NCBI GenBank assembly: GCA_000989525.1
Contig: LBON01000002.1
Coordinates: 96,447-160,446 of the forward strand
Reading direction: 5' to 3'
Length of the DNA stretch: 64,000 bases
Source of the DNA: a candidate division TM6 bacterium GW2011_GWF2_32_72
Lineage (GTDB): Bacteria > Babelota > Babeliae > Babelales > GWF2-32-72
Position numbers and translations under genes: made by a program. The stretch's first letter is position 1; each line of letters begins with the position of its first letter. The notes below the pieces were generated by a model. It saw nothing but the letters and a program-made list of their open reading frames with translations, was not told the DNA's origin and ran no database searches. This document shows positions 20,801 to 29,563 of the stretch, piece after piece.

Positions 20801-20828
20801 AGGGCCGCGATTTGCGGCCCTTTTTTAT
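20801..20828 (+). terminator. Rho-independent terminator after atpG
   Basis: GGGCCGC / GCGGCCC stem with loop GATTT followed by TTTTTTATTTT. It lies between the converging atpG and murA genes. Confidence 0.92.
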
Positions 20829-20836
20829 TTTATGTT

Positions 20837-22114
20837 TTATAACTCTTTCAAAACAACTTTTGCACCAAGCGATTGCAGTTTTTCTTCAAGGCCATCATAC
20901 CCCCTCTTCCAATGATGAACCCCGGACATTTGAGTTTTACCTTGAGCCGCCAAACCGGCAATAACTAATGCCGCCGAAGCGCGAATATCCGTTGCAATCA
21001 CATTTGCACCGTAAAGTTGATCGACTCCGGTGATGTAAGCCTTGTCGCCCTCTAATTTGATTTGAGCTCCCATTTTTTGAAGTTCTCGAACATGAAGTAA
21101 TCTATTTTCAAAAACTGTTTCGTGAACAACGCTTGTGCTTCCTTTGGCCAAACAAAGAGCTGCCATCAAAGGTGCCTGAAGATCTGTTGGAAAACCTGGA
21201 TAAGGAGCTGTTTTAAAACTAACACCACGCGGGTTTTTACACGCGGTTAATTTTATTCCTTTTCCATCCTTGCCAATTTCAATTTTGTGTCCCATTTCTT
21301 CAAGCTTCATCAAAAAAATTTCCATGTAATCAGCTGGTGCTTCTGGAATAAAAATTTCCCCACCAGTTATTGCTGCGGCAACTAAAAGAGATCCCGCTTC
21401 AAGCCGGTCTAACAAAACTGAATGCTCAACGGGCTGCAAACTTGCAACACCTGTTATTTCTATTGTTGCAGGCGGCAAAATGTTTATTTTAGCACCCATT
21501 TTACGCAAAACTTCAATTAAATCTAAAACTTCTGGCTCCAAAGCAGCGTTAACTATTCGAGTAACACCCTCTGTTAAAGTTGCGGCCATCATTAAATTTT
21601 CTGTCGCACCAACACTTGGATAATCTAAAATTAATTTGGTGGGCAAAAGCTTTTTACAAAAACCTTTAACAACACCTTTAGAGTCATCAAAAACAACACC
21701 CATTTTTTCAAAGTTTTTTAGATGATAATCTATTGGACGAGTTCCTATTAAACAACCTCCTGGCAAGGCCACGTCTGCTTTTCCAAAACGTGCTAGCAAT
21801 GGTCCCATAACCAAAACTGATGCTCGCATTTTACCCATAATATCTGAGGTAATAGAAAAATTGTTCACACCATTTGTATCCATTGTTAATTCACATTTTA
21901 CTGGATCAAAAACAACTTCTGCCCCCAATTCCTCACAAAGCTGAATCATTTGAAACACATCAGCAGAAGCCGGCACGCGATTTAATTTTGATTTTCCTTT
22001 AGCCAACAAAAGTGATGCCATAATAACCAATACAGCGTTTTTTGCACCAGAAAGCTCAACTTCGCCTTGTAATTTTGGCGAACATTCAACCTCTATCAAC
22101 ATATTTTCCAACAT
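20837..22114 (-). CDS. murA: UDP-N-acetylglucosamine 1-carboxyvinyltransferase MurA
   Basis: 425 residues from the ATG at 22114 (MLENMLIEVEC). An AAAGG lies 11 bases upstream, so an ATG 12 bases further in is also possible; a longer frame upstream has no support. The EPSP-synthase-like fold shows the conserved LSGAKNAVL, the active-site loop LPGGCLIGTRPIDYH with the fosfomycin-target Cys, and GFPTDLQAP. It makes the first committed step of peptidoglycan synthesis in the cytosol, so this organism makes, or recently made, a wall. Confidence 0.96.
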   Translation of the reverse strand: MLENMLIEVECSPKLQGEVELSGAKNAVLVIMASLLLAKGKSKLNRVPASADVFQMIQLCEELGAEVVFDPVKCELTMDTNGVNNFSITSDIMGKMRASVLVMGPLLARFGKADVALPGGCLIGTRPIDYHLKNFEKMGVVFDDSKGVVKGFCKKLLPTKLILDYPSVGATENLMMAATLTEGVTRIVNAALEPEVLDLIEVLRKMGAKINILPPATIEITGVASLQPVEHSVLLDRLEAGSLLVAAAITGGEIFIPEAPADYMEIFLMKLEEMGHKIEIGKDGKGIKLTACKNPRGVSFKTAPYPGFPTDLQAPLMAALCLAKGSTSVVHETVFENRLLHVRELQKMGAQIKLEGDKAYITGVDQLYGANVIATDIRASAALVIAGLAAQGKTQMSGVHHWKRGYDGLEEKLQSLGAKVVLKEL

Positions 22115-22299
22115 AATTACTTTAACCTTTCGATAGACAAAATAAAATTTCCTGATGCGCAAATACACTCAAACAATAAATTTTAATGAAAAGTTTTAGA
22201 TAGAATTAACATCTAATTTACAATAAACAAAAAATATAAAAAACTTAAACCTCAACAAGAATAAAAACAAACAGCTCAAAAGATATCATAATCACAAAA

Positions 22300-22334
22300 G
22301 AAGACAATAAAAAAGCCCGGATTTTCCGAGCTTA
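22300..22334 (-). terminator. Rho-independent terminator
   Basis: On the minus strand AAGCTCGG / CCGGGCTT with loop AAAAT is followed by TTTTTTATT. It lies downstream of the M48 peptidase gene, after a 27-codon minus-strand frame at 22355-22438. The stretch 22115-22299 upstream of murA is AT-rich and shows nothing further. Confidence 0.75.
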
Positions 22335-22354
22335 AATTTATTTTTTTAAATAGA

Positions 22355-22438
22355 TTAACTACTCAAAGCATTTTCTAAATATTTTTTCTTAATTCGAGCA
22401 GAAATCCCAATCAATTTTGCATATGGCATAGAATCCAT
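22355..22438 (-). other. Short in-frame continuation after the M48 gene (27 codons)
   Basis: After the M48 stop the same frame stays open to a TAA at 22355-22357, with an internal ATG at 22438 giving MDSMPYAKLIGISARIKKKY and a few more residues. It is too short to assign. It could be the old C-terminus of the peptidase after a stop mutation, a tiny gene, or chance. A terminator follows directly. Confidence 0.25.
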
Positions 22439-22482
22439 CACGCTCGTGTTTTTTTTAACCCCTTTAATCTTGTAAATTTAAA

Positions 22483-23259
22483 TTAATTTTTTTCCAAATA
22501 TTGCAAATATTTTAAACGTAAATTCACAGGTGGGTGCGATCCACAATCGAGCAAATCAATTAAAATATTTTCATTATCACGTTTTATCAAATATTTCATA
22601 AAAAGAACGCCCCCCCTTGCAAGCCCCAACTCTTTACATGCAAAATAATCGGCCAAAAATTCTCTATACATAGAAGATCGCGAGCCAACCAAACCAAATA
22701 AAGAGACTAATGCTCCTAGAAAGGAAACTGCGCAAGCGGATTTGATCAATTTAGGTTTATAAACATTTGACTTAGAAGGGTCTTTATATAACGCAAAAAC
22801 AGATAATAACGTAACCGAAGAAAAACCCCCAAAAGCAATCAAACTCTTTTTAAATAACAACGATGCCTTTGATTTATCATGAAAAGTCTCTTTAATATGC
22901 CCACACTCATGGCCTAAAATAAAACGAGCTATTTGTTTTTCATCTGTTTCTTCAGATTGAATTAACAATTTTATAACACAATCATTCAAAAAAATAACTC
23001 TACGGCAATCTGGCTGCATACCACCATTCATAGTATCCGGATCACCTTCCTTAGAAGGCTGGTAATATACCTTGATTTCTTGGGCGTTTGGAATTTTTAA
23101 CTTGGTTAAATAATTTTGAGCCAACTCCTGAACTGATTTAGGGGCTTCTTTATAAATAGGAACACCTAATTTAAGCATTAAACATGTTATAGAAGTGGCG
23201 TCAACATATAAAAAACATGACAACAAACCAAAAAAGAACAAAACATATTTTTTTTTCAT
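22483..23259 (-). CDS. M48-family membrane-associated zinc metallopeptidase
   Basis: 258 residues with a signal peptide or anchor (about residues 4-21). The zinc motif is HECGH at 117-121, with a downstream EFLADYFACKEL block supplying the third ligand as in M48/Ste24-like enzymes. Two hydrophobic segments lie between (around LIAFGGFSSVTLLSVFALY and SACAVSFLGALVSLFGLVG). The late HPPVNLRLKYL matches the family's HPxxxxRI end. It probably trims envelope proteins; substrates are unknown. Confidence 0.85.
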   Translation of the reverse strand: MKKKYVLFFFGLLSCFLYVDATSITCLMLKLGVPIYKEAPKSVQELAQNYLTKLKIPNAQEIKVYYQPSKEGDPDTMNGGMQPDCRRVIFLNDCVIKLLIQSEETDEKQIARFILGHECGHIKETFHDKSKASLLFKKSLIAFGGFSSVTLLSVFALYKDPSKSNVYKPKLIKSACAVSFLGALVSLFGLVGSRSSMYREFLADYFACKELGLARGGVLFMKYLIKRDNENILIDLLDCGSHPPVNLRLKYLQYLEKN

Positions 23260-23449
23260 AAACCCTCGGGGAATAAGGTTTTTTCAAATTTAACACGATA
23301 AATTATAACAAACCACCCAAATATATCAACCAGAACTTTAAGTTGTGTTCAAAAATAGCACATTGATGATTGCAAAAAAAAACAGGCTCAATTATAGTCT
23401 TAAATTCTGTTAAATTAACCGTTTTAACCAAACCAAAAGGGGTTTCACT

Positions 23450-24073
23450 GTGTTTCTCAAGAAAAACAAACCAAAAGGATCTTTAGAAGTTATTTGTGGA
23501 TCCATGTTTTCAGGAAAATCCGAAGAGCTTATCAGAAGGCTCAAAAGATCTCAAATTGCCAAACAAAACACTCTTGCATTCAAGCATAACCTTGATGACC
23601 GTAAAACAATTGAGTATGTAATTTCACACAGTGGAAACAAAATAAAAGCCTTTGCAGTAGATACTGTAAAATTAATATTAGATTTAACACCTCCAGAAAT
23701 AGAAGTTATTGGAATAGATGAAGTTCAATTTTTTTCAATGGACATAATTCCTGTAGTACTAAAGTTAGTTTCCATGGGCAAAAAAGTTATTATTGCAGGA
23801 TTAGATCTAGATTTTCGCGGAATACCTTTTGGGCCAATCCCAGCTTTATTGGCCATAGCCGATAAAATAACTAAATTAAATGCCATTTGCGTAAGATGTG
23901 GCGCCGAAGCCCAACACACCCAAAGACTTATCGACGGTATTCCCGCAAAGTTTCATGATCCTATAGTCCTAGTCGGAGCGGAAGAGTGTTACGAAGCAAG
24001 GTGCAGAAACTGCTATTCAATCGATATACACGACTTTATTGAGAAATATGAGCAAAAACAAAACTCAATTTAA
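23450..24073 (+). CDS. tdk: Thymidine kinase
   Basis: 207 residues from a GTG with AAGGGG 7 bases upstream. Walker A GSMFSGKSEELIRR (from residue 17), GIDEVQFF, GLDLDFRG and the zinc ligands CVRCG and CRNC identify type II thymidine kinase. It phosphorylates thymidine with ATP, a salvage step that suits a nucleoside-scavenging parasite. The 3' end overlaps radA by 26 bases, so the two are translationally linked. Confidence 0.96.
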   Translation: MFLKKNKPKGSLEVICGSMFSGKSEELIRRLKRSQIAKQNTLAFKHNLDDRKTIEYVISHSGNKIKAFAVDTVKLILDLTPPEIEVIGIDEVQFFSMDIIPVVLKLVSMGKKVIIAGLDLDFRGIPFGPIPALLAIADKITKLNAICVRCGAEAQHTQRLIDGIPAKFHDPIVLVGAEECYEARCRNCYSIDIHDFIEKYEQKQNSI

Positions 24074-25412
24074 ATGCACGAATTGCGATTATAAGGTTTT
24101 TAAATGGCAGGGATGCTGTCCTGGATGCAAAGAATGGAACAGTTTCTTTGAAGAAACCATAACATCGTCTATTGGCCCTTTAAAATCAGGATCTCTTTCT
24201 ACAAGACTTGAGGTTGCAAAATTAATTCGCCTACAAGATGTTTCTGATGAACTACATCAACGAATGACTTGTGAAATTTATGAATGGGACAGGGTCCTTG
24301 GTGGGGGAATCGTTCCCGGATCATTTTTAGTTTTAACAGGCGACCCAGGAATTGGTAAATCTACCCTCCTTTTGCAAGTTTGCAAAAACCTTGGTAAAAA
24401 ATACAAAATTTTTTACTTCTCTTCTGAAGAATCTTTAGAACAAGTCAAACAAAGAACCCGACGTCTAAATTTTAACAACAATGAAGATATCTTTTTTTCA
24501 GATACATCGAACATTGAATCAATTCTTTATACCTGCAAAGAAAAAAAACCAGAAATTGTAGTTATTGATTCAATTCAAAACTGTTATTTTGAAAATTCAC
24601 AATCTATTCCCGGAAGCATCGCTCAACTGCGTGAAAGTGCCTTTAATTTAATGAGACTTGCTAAAGAAAATAACATAGCAATTATTTTAACAGGCCATAT
24701 AACTAAAGAAGGTCACATCGCTGGACCAAAAACCTTAGAGCATATGGTTGATGGTGTTTTTTACCTTCAAGGAGAAGATCGCTGGCAAACAAGGGTACTG
24801 CGTTCAGTCAAAAATAGATTTGGCGCAATTGATGAACTAGGTTTTTTTGAAATGGATGTTAATGGTCTTAATGAAATTAAAAACATCAATGAACAACTTT
24901 TAAAAGAAATGACCAGCAGCCCTGGATCCGCACTTATCAGTTGCATTGAAGGCTCTCGTCCAATTTTATTAGAAACTCAAGCCTTAGTTGTGCCCTCCAA
25001 ACTAGCAATGCCTCAGCGAGTAGTCACCGGAATTGATCCAAAACGAGTAATTTTAATTGCCGCAATTTTAGAAAAATACCTTCACATAAAACTCAGCGCT
25101 CATGACATTTTTTTTAAAATCAGCGGTGGAATAAAAATTAAGGAAAGTTCCGCGGATTTAGGAATAGCTCTTTCGCTTCTTTCAAGTTATTTTCAAAAGC
25201 CAATTCCTCCAAAATCACTCGCTCTCGGCGAACTTAGTCTGACTGGTCAAATAAAGTCTGTAAATCAAGTTAGTTTACATGTGAATGAATCCGCTAAATT
25301 CGGCATAGAAAATCTATATGTTTCAGCAAACCAACAAATAAATAAGAATTCCGGAAAAGTAAAACTATTTAAAAATGTTTATGAACTATTAAGCCTATTT
25401 CCTGAGGATTAA
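24048..25412 (+). CDS. radA: DNA repair protein RadA
   Basis: 454 residues from the ATG at 24048, preceded by a GAG; a TTG nine bases earlier is less likely. N-terminal C4 zinc finger (C10, C13, C24, C27), RecA-like ATPase with Walker A GDPGIGKST (98-106), the RadA-specific KNRFG motif, and a C-terminal Lon-like domain (SADLGIALSLLSSYF). It promotes branch migration in recombination. Its stop codon overlaps the stop of the converging ankyrin gene. Confidence 0.96.
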   Translation: MSKNKTQFKCTNCDYKVFKWQGCCPGCKEWNSFFEETITSSIGPLKSGSLSTRLEVAKLIRLQDVSDELHQRMTCEIYEWDRVLGGGIVPGSFLVLTGDPGIGKSTLLLQVCKNLGKKYKIFYFSSEESLEQVKQRTRRLNFNNNEDIFFSDTSNIESILYTCKEKKPEIVVIDSIQNCYFENSQSIPGSIAQLRESAFNLMRLAKENNIAIILTGHITKEGHIAGPKTLEHMVDGVFYLQGEDRWQTRVLRSVKNRFGAIDELGFFEMDVNGLNEIKNINEQLLKEMTSSPGSALISCIEGSRPILLETQALVVPSKLAMPQRVVTGIDPKRVILIAAILEKYLHIKLSAHDIFFKISGGIKIKESSADLGIALSLLSSYFQKPIPPKSLALGELSLTGQIKSVNQVSLHVNESAKFGIENLYVSANQQINKNSGKVKLFKNVYELLSLFPED

Positions 25413-27115
25413 GAACCCAATTGTTTTTTTAACAAAACAAGTTGCACTTTTAATTTATCTAATACATCTCTTAATCGCATTATTGTTAAATCTTCTGTTT
25501 GAACTTCAGTCTCTTTTCCAACCAATTTAACTTGAACATCAACATCCTTACCTTGAGGTTTTACACCAACTTCAAGTTCATGTTTTTTCACTACATTAGT
25601 TTGAGTCTGCATATCAACAATAGATTTTTTTGCAGTTTGAGTTCCTTGTTCTTGCTGCAAAACAATCAAACTTTCACCTGTTGCTGATGTTTTTTGTTCT
25701 TTAACATCTGTTTGTGTACCCTTTTCCAATCCTACACGTTGAGCCTGCGTTCCAGCCTCAGCTGTTTGCGCAAAAGGTTTATAATTTGTAGCTTCCAACA
25801 ATAATTGCATATACAAAAGCTTAGTCGCAGAAGCCGCTTTAGCTATTTTTTCTGGTTTAGATTCAGCCATTTCTAAATAATTTTTTGTCGAAATAAAATT
25901 CATTGCATAACTCTGCGGATTTTGAATTATTTTATCCAACACTACAATATTATCTTTTGGATTATCTTCAAACTTAACAATTAATTTAAATGACTTTTGA
26001 CCCGCCAAATCAGCCAAATTTCGGCCCTTTAAAAAATACATCAACAAAATGTGTGGAAAAGGAGTTAAACCCAATTGATTTTTTGTGTTGAAAATTTTTC
26101 GCGCAAAAGAACCCGAACTTTCAGCAACATGCTCTTCCTGAAAAACATCTAATATAAAGCCATAAAGGTTATTTAATTCATCCGGATTCATACTCATGTA
26201 AGCGTAATGCAAAAGATTATTACCTCGTTTATCCTGTAAATTAAGATCAAAACCTAACTTTAAAAGCTGCTTAAGGCGATCCGCTACACCACTTCTAGAA
26301 AGCACCGCAAAATGCACTAATCCAAAACCATCATTGTCAATCAATTCTTTTTTGGACATATCTTTAATTAAAAGCTTTAATGCATCTAAATTATTAATAA
26401 AATCACCCGATCTTGCAAAAATATGTGCCGGCAAACGACCTTCTTTATCCCGTAATTTAATATCACCCCCTTTTTGGATTAATAAGAAAATTACGTTTTT
26501 TGCATCTTTATTTTCTGCGGAATAATGCAAAGCTGTTTTACCATTTAAATCAATATCATTAACAACTGCATCTATGAACAATTCAACTATTTTTGCAGAA
26601 CGATTTCGTGCCGCTATATGTAAAGGCGTTCTTCCCTGGACATCTTTGATGGAAAATAAATTAATTCCCTTAATTTGTGCTTGTTGCAATAAATATTTAG
26701 ATATTTCCAAAATTAACTTATCCGTAACATCTTCTTTTTGTAATTCCGTTTTTTTTGCACATTGAGCTTCTAAGAAAGCACAGGCATGAGTAGGATTTAT
26801 AGCCAGTAATTTATGTAAAGCTGTTTGCCCACCATCATCCAAACTATCCAATTTTGCACCATTTTTAAGAAGCAGTTCGATGGTTGATTTTTGTAAATTT
26901 GTAACAGCCTGATGTAATGGTTTTGCCCCACCAACTAAAGAAGCTTCAATATTCGCACCTTTTTTTAACAAATTCTGAACTTCCTTATTTTTTCCCAATC
27001 CAGCTGCTTCAAATAATTTTTTATCTAAATCCTCTTTTTTAATAACACTAGAACTTGCAGACAACTCTGTAAAAAAAACACTTATCAAAAATAACCCGAG
27101 TACAAATCGCTTCAT
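25409..27115 (-). CDS. Secreted ankyrin-repeat protein with TQT-motif tail and C-terminal coiled coil
   Basis: 568 residues from the ATG at 27115, which has AAGGAG 7 bases upstream. A signal peptide (KRFVLGLFLISVFF, cleavage near LSAS) is followed by at least six ankyrin repeats (about 25-330; for example GAKPLHQAV, GQTALHKLL, GRTPLHIAA, GKTALHYSA, GNNLLHYAY). A helical region follows. The tail (about 452-541) is low complexity and carries KGTQTD, QGTQTA, MQTQTN and EVQTED. It ends in a likely coiled coil (LRDVLDKLKVQLVLLKKQL). The layout fits an effector acting on host proteins (inference). Confidence 0.88.
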   Translation of the reverse strand: MKRFVLGLFLISVFFTELSASSSVIKKEDLDKKLFEAAGLGKNKEVQNLLKKGANIEASLVGGAKPLHQAVTNLQKSTIELLLKNGAKLDSLDDGGQTALHKLLAINPTHACAFLEAQCAKKTELQKEDVTDKLILEISKYLLQQAQIKGINLFSIKDVQGRTPLHIAARNRSAKIVELFIDAVVNDIDLNGKTALHYSAENKDAKNVIFLLIQKGGDIKLRDKEGRLPAHIFARSGDFINNLDALKLLIKDMSKKELIDNDGFGLVHFAVLSRSGVADRLKQLLKLGFDLNLQDKRGNNLLHYAYMSMNPDELNNLYGFILDVFQEEHVAESSGSFARKIFNTKNQLGLTPFPHILLMYFLKGRNLADLAGQKSFKLIVKFEDNPKDNIVVLDKIIQNPQSYAMNFISTKNYLEMAESKPEKIAKAASATKLLYMQLLLEATNYKPFAQTAEAGTQAQRVGLEKGTQTDVKEQKTSATGESLIVLQQEQGTQTAKKSIVDMQTQTNVVKKHELEVGVKPQGKDVDVQVKLVGKETEVQTEDLTIMRLRDVLDKLKVQLVLLKKQLGS

Positions 27116-27299
27116 AACCACACTCCTTAAAAAATAAATAAAACTAACAGTAATAAGTTCCATCCTTAAAAATCAAGCTTTTCCAAAAAAGCTCTTTATC
27201 TCAAGTAAAAACATCAAATAAAAAAATATGATTGATTATACATCTACAGAAAAGATATCTTAATATTAAGCTTTAATTTTTTTCACAAAGGGGCGTATA

Positions 27300-28409
27300 A
27301 TGAATCTAAATTTATCAATTCAAAAACAAATCACCTTAATAATTTTACTAGTTAGTTTCTTATGGTTTGAAAAAAATATTTTTTACTCCATAGATGAACA
27401 CCAAATCCCACCTGAAAAAAACTATCCAGAACAAATAAAGATTTTACCAAGTGGAACAAAATATCTTGTTAATCCAAGCCATATAACATCTGATATAAAC
27501 GTTCTAAGCAAAACTAAACAAAAAGAAATACATGCTCTTTTTAACCCAAATTTTGAAACAATCGAATCTGCAAACAATTGGCTAAACGATAATGATATTA
27601 TTTTTGGTGTTGAGCAAAAAAATGAAAGTAAGGCATACCCACAAAAAATAATACAACATCACTATGTGGTAAATGATAACATTAACAAAAAACCGATCAC
27701 ACTTACTTACTCCCCAGCTACAAAAACCATAGTGTTATTCAGTCCAAAAATAGATAATCAAATTCTAGAATTTAATGCCACACTAAAAAATTATAATAAA
27801 GTTTTAATAATTAAAGATACTCTTACAGAAAGCCTATGGACACAAATTGACGGAAAAGCAATAGTTGGAGATTTTTCGGGCAAAACATTAAAAGCCAAAG
27901 CTGTTCAATCCATGCTTTGGAAAGACTGGAAAAGATTACATCCAAATACAAAAGTACTTTCTAAAAATACTGGCTTTAAAATAATGTATGAAAGCACAAA
28001 AGATGAATTTAAATTTCAACCAAATACGCAGCCCAAATTAATCGCTGGCGTTTTTGTAGACGGTGAAAACAAAGCTTATTCGTTAAATCACATCAAAAAA
28101 ACAAAAATTATAAATGATGAAATAAATAAAGAAGCCATCTTGATTGTTCAAGATCCCTCAATAGAACTTAATGAAAAAGAAAATATAAATCCAACTGCAA
28201 TTTTTAAAAGATATGTAGGAAATGGAGAAACTTTAACCTTTAAAATTCAAGATAACACATTAATAGATATTCAAACGGAAACCATATGGAATTTTGAAGG
28301 GAAGGCCGTTGAAGGATTTTACAAAGGAAAACAACTTAAAAAACTGGCCAATAAAAATACAACATGGTCTATATGGAAAAAAGTTTTTCCAAAAACTTTA
28401 TTTTGTTAG
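27300..28409 (+). CDS. Secreted DUF3179 family protein
   Basis: 369 residues with an N-terminal signal or anchor (about 10-24) and a GGGG-containing site before the ATG. The family blocks are clear: AYPQKIIQHHYVVND, then ESLWTQIDGKAIVGDFSGKTL and WKDWKRLHPNTKVLS. The end repeats the second half (TIWNFEGKAVEGFYKGKQL, WSIWKKVFPKT), so the module is partly duplicated. DUF3179 proteins are usually exported; their function is unknown. The cysteine of the usual CPLC-type segment is replaced (TYSPATKT). Confidence 0.82.
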   Translation: MNLNLSIQKQITLIILLVSFLWFEKNIFYSIDEHQIPPEKNYPEQIKILPSGTKYLVNPSHITSDINVLSKTKQKEIHALFNPNFETIESANNWLNDNDIIFGVEQKNESKAYPQKIIQHHYVVNDNINKKPITLTYSPATKTIVLFSPKIDNQILEFNATLKNYNKVLIIKDTLTESLWTQIDGKAIVGDFSGKTLKAKAVQSMLWKDWKRLHPNTKVLSKNTGFKIMYESTKDEFKFQPNTQPKLIAGVFVDGENKAYSLNHIKKTKIINDEINKEAILIVQDPSIELNEKENINPTAIFKRYVGNGETLTFKIQDNTLIDIQTETIWNFEGKAVEGFYKGKQLKKLANKNTTWSIWKKVFPKTLFC

Positions 28410-28444
28410 TACAAACCAAATACAAAAAACCTAATTTTAACTTA

Positions 28445-28879
28445 TCAAAATAAACTTTCTCGAATAATAATCGATAATGTACCATCATTATTAGTACCCA
28501 CTTTTTCTTTCCACCAAATAGCCAAATCAGAAATGTTTATTTGTTCAATCAATTGGGCAAGCAAAGTATCTTCATCCTGTCCAATATCCTGAATTTTAAT
28601 TTTAGTAATACTTGCATACGCCTCTTTAAAGGGATCGATAGAACTCCATATTAGATTTACAATAAAATGACCACGAATATATTTTGCTTTCTCAAGCATC
28701 AAATATTCATTACCATCTACACAACCAAATATTCGTGCAACAACATTGTTCCAAATTTGCTTTCTATTCGAAAAACTAATAAATGAAACCATTTTACCTG
28801 AACGAAGATTTATTTGCCTTTCTGCAAAACTTTCAACCGACATCCCTAAAATAAAAATAAAAAAAATTTGCCTAACCAT
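28445..28879 (-). CDS. Secreted protein of unknown function
   Basis: 144 residues with a signal peptide (QIFFIFILGMSVESFA, cleavage just after). The mature part is mixed alpha/beta with a conserved-looking RGHFIVNLIW segment and an acidic stretch (IQDIGQDEDTLLAQLIEQ). No family is recognised. It stands between the converging DUF3179 gene and a second small secreted protein on the same strand. Confidence 0.55.
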   Translation of the reverse strand: MVRQIFFIFILGMSVESFAERQINLRSGKMVSFISFSNRKQIWNNVVARIFGCVDGNEYLMLEKAKYIRGHFIVNLIWSSIDPFKEAYASITKIKIQDIGQDEDTLLAQLIEQINISDLAIWWKEKVGTNNDGTLSIIIRESLF

Positions 28880-28975
28880 AAATACCCTAAAATAAAAATT
28901 GAAAAATTAGTTTTATCTAACCAAGAATACAAGCATTAAATTACTCATTAATAATTTCTTACTCGACAAATATTT

Positions 28976-29365
28976 TTATCGACGGACCAATTTTTCAATT
29001 GGATCTTGCAAGCCAACATACTCAAAAACCCATTCTTCATCCTGACCTCTTTCCAAAGAAAGCGCTTCACGGGGCCATAAAGAGAACAAAACTTCTTCAA
29101 CTAATTTATCCAAAGAACCATTACAATAAAAGCCAGATCGTTCCAATGATTTTCTTAAACTACCTGAAATGTGACCCTTAAAGAAATCCATTAAATCTTT
29201 TGGTGACTCTTCATATATCTTTTGTAATACACTAAGAGTCTCTAGAATTTCACTTTTTTCCGCAATTTGACCATTTTTTAAACGAACGGCCTCGAAATAA
29301 CAACAAGCCTTAGAAGTCGAAACCGATAAAAAACAGATTAAAAAAAGAATGTTTAAAAATTTCAT
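28976..29365 (-). CDS. Small secreted protein of unknown function
   Basis: 129 residues. The signal peptide is KFLNILFLICFLSVSTSKA, with two cysteines (ACCYF) at the new N-terminus and a third in FYCNG. The rest is helical and charged. It is not recognised. The gene is 97 bases upstream of the 28445 gene on the same strand and may share its transcript. Confidence 0.55.
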   Translation of the reverse strand: MKFLNILFLICFLSVSTSKACCYFEAVRLKNGQIAEKSEILETLSVLQKIYEESPKDLMDFFKGHISGSLRKSLERSGFYCNGSLDKLVEEVLFSLWPREALSLERGQDEEWVFEYVGLQDPIEKLVRR

Positions 29366-29563
29366 CTTATATCCTTAACTATCAAAAAATTGTCAAAAAG
29401 CAATTTTTTATATACAAATAATCAAGGCCATAGTTTAGCAGCTTATATTGACTCGTCAAGCAGTTTTATGCGATATTGCAGCTAGAAGCCAATTACATAT
29501 TATGCTATACTTAAAAACTCCTTCAGCTATACTAAAAGAAACCCTTTAAAAGAAAGATTTTTT

